NCBI GenBank assembly: GCA_009599575.1
Contig: VWND01000031.1
Span: 1 to 64,000 of the forward strand
DNA from: Blumeriella jaapii
Taxonomy: Eukaryota; Ascomycota; Leotiomycetes; Helotiales; Drepanopezizaceae
Direction: 5' to 3'
DNA length: 64,000 bases
In this document: one piece after another, positions 57,380-64,000 of the stretch
How the letters are laid out: the number at the start of each line of letters is the position of its first letter
How positions within the stretch are numbered: the first letter of the stretch is position 1
The notes under the pieces: generated by a model
The model's input: the letters and a program-made list of their open reading frames with translations, nothing else
Told to the model about the DNA's origin: nothing
Database searches by the model: none
Translations under genes and position numbers: made by a program

Positions 57380-60300
57380 ATATCGTTTCCTAAGCAAAAC
57401 GTTGCCAAACCTAGCAAATTTATTTTTAATTTATTTTAAAACGAAACTATTATACGCAACTTTTCCGAATTTAAGTAAATATATAATGCCGCCATTTTAA
57501 ATTAATAAACAGCTTTCGTAAAAACATTTATAAAACAATTCGATATAATAATTGAAAACGTTAACGAATTTCTATTCGATTACAAAAGCTTCGTTAAAAC
57601 TAAATTCGTTCGCAAAAGCTTTAATTACGATAAATTCCTATTAAATTACGATAACGCTTTAAAAGTTCTCGCCGAAGCACGAAAAGCTCGAAATAACAAA
57701 AAGAAAATAATAAACCGAATTTTACGCTTTTTATTAAATTAACGAAAAAAAGATATTTAAAAATACGTTTTTAGCAAAATTACCGGTGTTATTTTATTTC
57801 GGCATTTCGCTCGCTTTTTCGAAATTATTATTTTTACGAAAAAAAGAATTTGGATATTAAACGCTTATATTTTCAAAGCGCAAGCTTTGAAAACCAACAA
57901 TTTAAAAGCCCGCAAATTTATAAGCTTTTTTATAGCTATTTGCAAGCTGGTCGACGACGCTATACAATCGCCAAAAAAAATTTTAATCGGCTGCGAAATT
58001 TTAAATTTAACTTTTTTTCAAAATAAAAAACTAAGCGTCGCTAAATACGGCATTTTTATACTAAAAAAAAAAACGACGCCATTCCGATATTTCAAATTTA
58101 TAATAACGAAAAAAACGAAAAAACCAATATTATTTTCGTTTAATTCGAAAAAACATACGCGGTAGCAATTAATACTTTTAAAACAGCTAAAATAATTCGG
58201 CGATTTTCATTTTTAATTATCGAAAACGAATCCGAAAACGAAATCAAAAGCGTAATAGCAAACAACCGCTTATTCGAATACAAAAAACCTATTGTATTTA
58301 TAAAAATTATTTCGGAAAAAGTAAAAACAAAAAACGTAAAAAAGCGCGCCGATATTTTCGAAACCTTTTTTGTTCGAAAAAAAAAATTATTCACGTCGCT
58401 AATAAAAAAAGCATCGCGAATAAAAACAGCCGGAAATCGACGCCGAGCTATAGCTTTTAAGCTAATTAATAAAAAACGCGACGATTTTACGGAATTAAAT
58501 TTAAAAAACGCAGGCATTTCGAAAAAAAAAAATTTAAACGATTTTGAATCTGATTTTTCGAAATTAAATACGCAAATATCAAAAACGCTTGCTGCGTTTA
58601 AAAACGTCGTATCGCTAATATTTCAAACTTTAATAAAAGCATTTAAAATTTCGATTATTATACGATTCGACCGGGAAAATTTAAAAAAAAATATCGAAAT
58701 TATCGCGGAAAAAATCATATAAAAAACGCAAAACCAAATTATTCTGCTTAAAACTTTCGCTTTCGACGACGAAACGATTCAAAAGTTTTATTTCGATATT
58801 TTTATATAAAAACCAAATAAACCCGTCAGCTTTTTCCTTTTTGCTTCGAACGAAAACTAAATCAAGCTTTTTTCGAAAAATTGCAAATATAATACGTTAA
58901 AACAAATAAAAAAAACTTTTAAAAACGGTGACCCGTTTTTATTCGAGCTTTTTTTCGCTGAAAAACTTCGATTTTTTAATTTCGTTTTTACGAATAACGT
59001 TAACGCCAGAAAAAACGGCAAGTTCTGCTATTTTTATATACGTTATTACGCGGCGTACTGCGATTTAATTACAAAAAAAATCGATGTTATCGGCTTCGCT
59101 AATCGATTCGCTATTATTAAAAATTCGGACTACGACGTATTCGAAATTAATTTTAATAACCAATTTATATTCCGACGAAAAACTGCGAAAACTATTTAAA
59201 CGCGTGCTAAAATTTACTTAAGCTACGCAAATTTTAAAACAGACCCTAAAGTTTTTAGCGCGATTACAAAATTCGATTAAAACGTAGAAAAATAAAAGTA
59301 ATAAATATTTCTAAAAGCCGATTTTTTTAACTTTTCGACCGAAAGTATATTTTAAAATTTATTTAAACTAAGCTGCGAATTCGTTAATTACGTAAAATCT
59401 TATAACAAAAAAAACAAATTATTATTATATTTTATAAAAAAAAAAATAGCTATATATAAGCATTATTTCCGACTGGTTAAAACCCAAAAAGCGCCTACAG
59501 CTTTTTTCGCTAATATATTTTACAATTTTATTTAATAAATTTTTAAAATACACCCCGGCTTTTATTTCGCTGTTTTAATTATCCGAAACTTTAAAAACTG
59601 CCGCTTTGTAATATATTTTAACGTTCCGATCGTTTTAAATCTCGCTAATTCCGACCGTATTATAATTACGAAATTCGATATCGCCGATTTTTAAAAAAAA
59701 AAAAAAATCGAAAATTTTACCGACGCTATTTTCGATTATTACGTTTTGTTTATATTCGCATATAATTCGAAAATAATCGAAGCTTATCTGCAATTATATT
59801 ACGACGCTAAATTAATTAAAACCATTTAAAAAAGCTCAGCTTCCTCGTACTTCAGCGCGTCTAAAATAATAGCCTCGGCTATTTTATCGGATTACGAAAC
59901 CGAAAGCTACGAAATAAAAAATAAAATAACTTTTATCAGCTTTTCGATTAAGCAAAAGATTTTCGTCAGATTTAAAACCCAAAAAACCGACGGCGCGATG
60001 CTAATTTATTCGAATAATTATACGGCGCAAAAATATAAAAACCATTTCGAAAACGACGCTTCGATAGGCCATTTAACATTGTTTATATTGCGACGAAAAC
60101 AATTACAGCATTTTCGATAATTTCGACTGCAAACGATTATCTCCGAATTATTTCGTAAAATAGTTTTTTTTACAGGCTTCGGAGCCTTTTCAAAAGCATT
60201 CGTCGGTAAATAACCGTGGTCCGACCCATCAGTTTTACGCGAAGCAAAAGCGTTAATCGGTTTTAATTACGACGAATTAATCGATTATTTTTACGATTTT

Positions 60301-60582
60301 AATATAAGATTTTTCAGCGCCTTTTGCAAAGCGTAAAACCACGTACAAAAACTGAAATTTAATATTTACAAAAAAAAGTCGTAAAAAGCATCCGTCGCGG
60401 CGATATTTAATAATATCATCGACGAAAAAGCTATTAAAACGTTCGTAAATTTAAACGATATTTCGATTAATATTTTATTAAATTATTTTTCAAAAAAGCA
60501 AAGTAAACAAAATAATTTAAACGATAAGCGAAACGCTACCCCTCCGCAGAAGCCAATAGTAAAAAGGCCAAAAACGGGTTAA
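57380..60582 (+). pseudogene. E1 extra ORF: about 1,067-codon protein of unknown family
   Basis: Likely start at 57380 (ATA, probably RIPped ATG, followed by SFPKQNVAKPSKF). One frame runs to about 58060 (ENVNEFLFDYKSFVK, ITGVILFRHFARFFEII, FFIAICKLVDDAIQSPKK, ILIGCEILNLTFFQN). A minus-one shift shared with E2 then leads to a second frame up to TAA at 60580-60582 (IENESENEIKSVIANNRLFE; YAAYCDLITKKIDVIGFANR; ILSDYETESYEIKNKITFIS; SDPSVLREAKALIGFNYD; LNDISINILLNYFSKKQS). Internal stops fall where CAA, CAG or TGG fits. Overall acidic/basic, Phe- and Ile-rich (partly RIP), few Cys, no signal peptide or membrane span I trust, no nucleotide-binding, protease, nuclease or envelope motif I recognise. 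Same strand as gag-pol. The shared shift could be an intron edge, programmed frameshift or ancestral mutation. Confidence 0.65.
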
Positions 60583-60723
60583 AAAACCGAAAAAATATAA
60601 AGCTAAAAAGTTTGGTTTATAATTAATTGGTTTTTAAATCATAAAGGATAAACTAAATTGCATTTATTAAAGTTTTTTTTTAGTCGTAGTTAAAAACGAC
60701 TACGTATATTATTTAAAACAGGA

Positions 60724-60989
60724 TGTAAAACGGTAATACTTTATATTAATAGAAATTAGTAATTTTAGCTATGGTCGAGGCATAAACCCCTCCGAACCCC
60801 CTGCCACTGACTACTTTCAACAAATATAAAAGCAAAGCACCCTTTTAAATAATACCATAAGCACGCAGTCCAATTCATACCTTCACTTATTCTTTTTTTC
60901 CTTTCTTCAGTCTTTTCTAGGAATTCCCTAGACTATCTTACCCACCGAAATATGGCCGTATCAGTCTGGTTTTCCTACCTACTTTTACA
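60724..60989 (+). repeat. E1 3' LTR
   Basis: 266 bp. The first 60 bp is RIPped, and the last 150 bp is well preserved (CCTTTCTTCAGTCTTTTC, GGTTTTCCTACCTACTTTTACA), the mirror image of the 5' LTR. A short purine run AAAACAGGA precedes it. Confidence 0.94.
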
Positions 60990-62048
60990 ATATATAATTT
61001 TTGCGAAATCGATCGCTAGCGAAATAATCGTAGTAAAATTCGAGGTTATCGAAAACTTTAATTTTTTAATAGCGTGCTTTGTAATTTTTATTATTATTTA
61101 ATTTAAATTTAAAATTCGAAACGCGCTTTATACGAGCTAGTCGAAAATCAACAAATAAATAGAAACTATAACGTTTAAAAAGCGCGCTAAAGTTTTGGCC
61201 GTTAAAAGAAAATCCAAAAAAAGTTTGCGAAAAGCGTAAAAATTAATTTGCAGCGTTTATTAATTAAAATAAAACGTTGCGAAAAAAAGAAAAAGCAGCA
61301 GATTCGCGATTAATAAAAGCACGTTCGATAAATTCTACCAAACGCTTTAATTAAAAGGTTTGTCGCAATCGTATAATTTCCAGGAGTTGTCGTTTACGCT
61401 TTTACGCTTTTTTCAGTTGATTTTGCAAAAGTCTTAATTAAACGCTTTCAGCGCTAAGCTGCAAAAAAATAACAGGCGAAATAATTAACGCTCTGCCTTT
61501 TCCTTTGTTTTTTTTTTCTCGGAAGAAAGATTATTTTTCAGAAAAAAAAGCTTTTGAAAAAGGCTGCTTTTTCGCTGATTAAAAAAAGGGAGATTAAGGT
61601 GTAGTAGCAGAAGCTGAAAAGCTCTGCTGAAAAAGGAATCGTTAAACAAAAGCTATTCTTCGCGAAATGCGGAAATAAGCTTTTTTACGACCGGTCGATT
61701 ATTTTGATATAACCCGTAAAGAATTCGAAAAAAAAAATAGTTTACGCCGTCGCTAGCGTAAAAAAAAAGTTGTTAATAATATAAGGATTTAATTAATCGA
61801 AAAGCTAGAAGATCAGTCAACTGATCGCCGTATTTATATAATATAAAAAACGAGCTTTTAATTTTGTAATAAAAATATTTATTTAAAATTAACAACTGTT
61901 AAAGGCAGAAATTACTAAGGAGAAAAAGCCTTATATATATAAATAATCTCCACAGTTAATGGAAAGACCCACCAGAAGACCAGGGAGCTTGTAGCTACAC
62001 GTAGTTGCTGGGGTGACACGAGAGGTGGCAACAGAGTGAATCGTCACA
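60990..62048 (-). mobile_element. A3, segment 2 (gag start and 5' LTR)
   Basis: Resumes A3 after E1 (ATAT duplicate) and ends with its 5' LTR 61780-62048 (TATAAGGA...TCGTCACA, 269 bp). The right flank is family-E sequence (E4), starting GGATTCGC, where E1 (reverse strand) has GAATTCGC without an insertion. Confidence 0.93.
61780..62048 (-). repeat. A3 5' LTR
   Basis: 269 bp, same length as the A1 LTRs and sharing the GACACGAGAGGTGGCAAC ending (not the A2 variant). A3 therefore belongs with A1. Confidence 0.92.
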
Positions 62049-64000
62049 GGATTCGCTAAAATTTACGAATCGTATTTTATCAGCTTTGCGTTTATAAAAA
62101 GTGCTAATATTAATATAAAAAAGTAAAATATATAGGTCGGATTTATTTAATACGAAAACGAAATCTTCGGAACTTTTACTTCCGAATTAATAATTAAAAA
62201 TATTAATATTAGCTAATTTTATTCGCGGTGCTATTTCGATTAGCGACGTAAATGTTTTTAGCCGAATATTTTCCAGGTTTTATTATAGCTTAGCGTTTAT
62301 TTTAAAATCAAAGCCGGCTATTCGTTTTCCGATAAAACGTCGATTAAAAAGATTTTATCGCCGGCGACGATAATTTGATTTTAAAAAAATCGGTTTTAAT
62401 TTTAAAAAAAAGCTTTTATTTGGCCGTTTTCGATATATTTAAAATTAACGAAACTTTTCAAAATTTAAAGCATTTCAAAAATAATAAAATAAAAACATTT
62501 TTTTATTATTAAAAAATTTTTATAAATAATAATATTTTCAACGTCGATTTTTATATTTCGTATAATTTTATTAATTTAATAATATTTTTATTAACGGTCG
62601 TATAAATTATTCGTTTATCGATAATAATCGAAATACTATTAGCTTCGGCCGTTTTTTGATTTATACAATTGATTTCGGCTTTATTATCGAATAAAGCGAA
62701 AACGGTCGTATTTTTTTTAAATATTGTTTTTATTTTTAGCGCTTTTATAACCGTATAAAAGCAGTTTCGTCGTTTTGACTTTTGGGTTTTTATAACGAAG
62801 GCCAAAAAGCTGATTTTTTCCGAAAATTCTTTTTTATCGGCTAAATTAATTGCGATATTATAAATTTTTTTTTGGTTTTTTTTTAATTTAAAATCGTTTT
62901 TTTTTCGAATGATTTCAACTTTTTTGTTTTTTTTTAATATAGGAATTTGTTTATTAATAACTTTGTCGAATTTTTTTTTTATATTAAATAAATCGCTGAA
63001 TTTTAATTTAATTTTTTGTTTTATAATCTTTTTAATAGTTTCGTCGACGGCTTCGGAGCTGATATATTTATCGATTTATTTTTCGCTTCGCATTAATAAT
63101 AGGCGTTTAAAAGCTGGTATTTTCTAAATAATTTAAATCGGAATATCGATATCGATATTTTTTATATCGTCGTTAATTTCTTTTATTATAAGCGTTTTTT
63201 TAATAATTTTATCGGTTTTTTTTCGAATTTTAAAATCTTTTTCCTTTTCGATTTTAACGTTTTTTTTTATATCAGTTGATTTAGCGAATAAAATAAAAGC
63301 ATTTTGCTTTTTTATAATTCGCTGGCTTAATTATACAGTTATAATATTTGCAAATACGATAATTATATTAGCAATATATATATTTGTTTTTTATTTATAT
63401 ATTTAAATTTTATTTACGCTTAAAATAAAAGTTTTCTTTTTAATTAATACGCTTTTTGAAATGTTTTTTCTTTTATTAATAAATATCGTTTTTACATTTT
63501 TTTTGTTTTCTAAGCAATCGTTTTATTTCGTACCTTTTATTTTCAAACGAATAATATTTAACCAGCTCTGATTTTTAGCTTTATTAAAAAGGCTTATTTC
63601 TGCTTCCGTCGGACCGAGGCAAATCGCTTCGTATTTATTAATATAGCAGATATTATTATTTATATAAAAATTAAATACTTTGCATTCAGAACGAATATAA
63701 GATTTTTCGTAGTAAATTTCTTTGTTATTACAAAACCCGTATTTAAAGCTACGGGGTTTGTTTTAATAATTATTTCTATTATTTTAATAGCCGCGATTTT
63801 GATTTCCGCGTTGGTTTTCTTTTTTTTTTTAATAATTATTATTATAATTAATATTTCGCTGATTCTGATCGCTAGCACGGGAAAGTTGCTATTAGGCAGT
63901 TATTATTTTTACAATAGCTTAGCGAAATTAATCGCTTCGCGCATTTTAAAAAAAGTAATTATTATAAAAGCTATTTTAATCGTTTTTATTATCCGAGTTA
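62049..64000 (-). mobile_element. E4: inverted family-E copy, runs off the window
   Basis: Reverse complement of E1 from about 53503 down to 51569, covering protease and the second half of gag. It contains the broken protease frame 62551-62805 (FALFDNKAEINCINQKTAEA) and a gag trace at 63660-63878. It was disrupted by A3 at 62049. The other half of E4 is not seen left of A3. Confidence 0.92.
62551..62805 (-). pseudogene. E4 protease fragment
   Basis: 84 open codons homologous to E1 52764-53020. The same Ser-Gly to Asn-Lys change at the active-site box suggests that either both copies were RIPped at the same site or the change was inherited. Confidence 0.75.

Larger units (their letters stand above)
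49701..60989 (+). mobile_element. E1: complete 11.3-kb family-E Ty3/gypsy element with an extra ORF
   Basis: LTRs 49701-49967 and 60724-60989, TGTAAAAC...TTTTACA, flanked by ATAT (49697-49700 and 60990-60993). The + orientation gives gag, protease, RT, RNase H, integrase, then a T-rich spacer, then a third ORF of about 1,067 codons. At 11.3 kb it is about twice the size of typical fungal gypsy elements (5-7 kb). It is inserted in A3 gag and RIP-degraded throughout. Confidence 0.94.

Noticed and set aside
49701..60989. Reading E1 as an endogenous retrovirus with an envelope gene
   Set aside because: The post-integrase ORF shows no signal peptide, cleavage site, membrane anchor or Cys pattern.

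Overview
The window looks like a telomere-proximal, repeat-rich stretch of a filamentous ascomycete (Pezizomycotina-type) chromosome. It is extremely AT-rich. Almost everything right of 16.4 kb is LTR retrotransposon DNA degraded in the way expected of repeat-induced point mutation (RIP): paralogous copies differ mostly by C-to-T and G-to-A changes, CAA/CAG/TGG codons have become stops, catalytic Asp codons have become Asn, and CpG-containing words survive. I see no intact protein-coding gene, no rRNA, no confident tRNA and no CRISPR array.

Layout. (1) 1-5.4 kb: a strongly T-skewed, degenerate repeat field punctuated by 'TATACGCTAT'-like words, with two 11-bp microsatellite blocks. (2) 5.7-8.16 kb: AT-rich DNA with a short base-balanced island at 5.8-6.0 kb and two (TATTTC)n-type arrays. 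(3) 8.16-13.02 kb, minus strand: a broken telomere-linked RecQ-type helicase gene (two C2H2-like fingers, an 'RGTE' recombinase-like block, DECH helicase core, zinc-binding tail). (4) 13.1-16.42 kb: a G/T-rich minisatellite, a 26-bp repeat, a unique patch with a tRNA-like fragment, seven copies of a 206-bp satellite, then about five copies of a 187-bp satellite that each carry TTAGGGTTAG plus a G-run, ending in a 22-bp perfect palindrome. (5) 16.45-64 kb: nested Ty3/gypsy-type elements.

I name four LTR families from this sequence alone. A: LTR 266-269 bp, TGTGACGA...TCGTCACA, chromodomain integrase (copies A1, A2, A3). C: LTR 264-265 bp, TGTTACAG...ATCGTAACA. D: LTR 412-413 bp. E: LTR 266-267 bp, TGTAAAAC...TTTTACA; 11.3 kb long, with a third open reading frame of about 1,067 codons after integrase (copies E1-E4). 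Target-site duplications and uninterrupted paralogous 'empty sites' give the insertion order. On the left, E2 was hit by A1 and then A2 (their relative order is unknown). On the right, E4 was hit by A3; A3 was hit by E1 and by E3; the LTR of E3 was hit by D; and D was hit by C. That is five levels. Between the two stacks (33.66-33.87 kb) lies a GC-rich, un-RIPped insert at a rearrangement breakpoint where large parts of E3, A3 and E4 are missing.

The most notable candidate for something undescribed is the extra ORF of family E. It is preserved in sense and frame in two copies apart from RIP-type stops and one shared frame change, and I recognise no domain in it.
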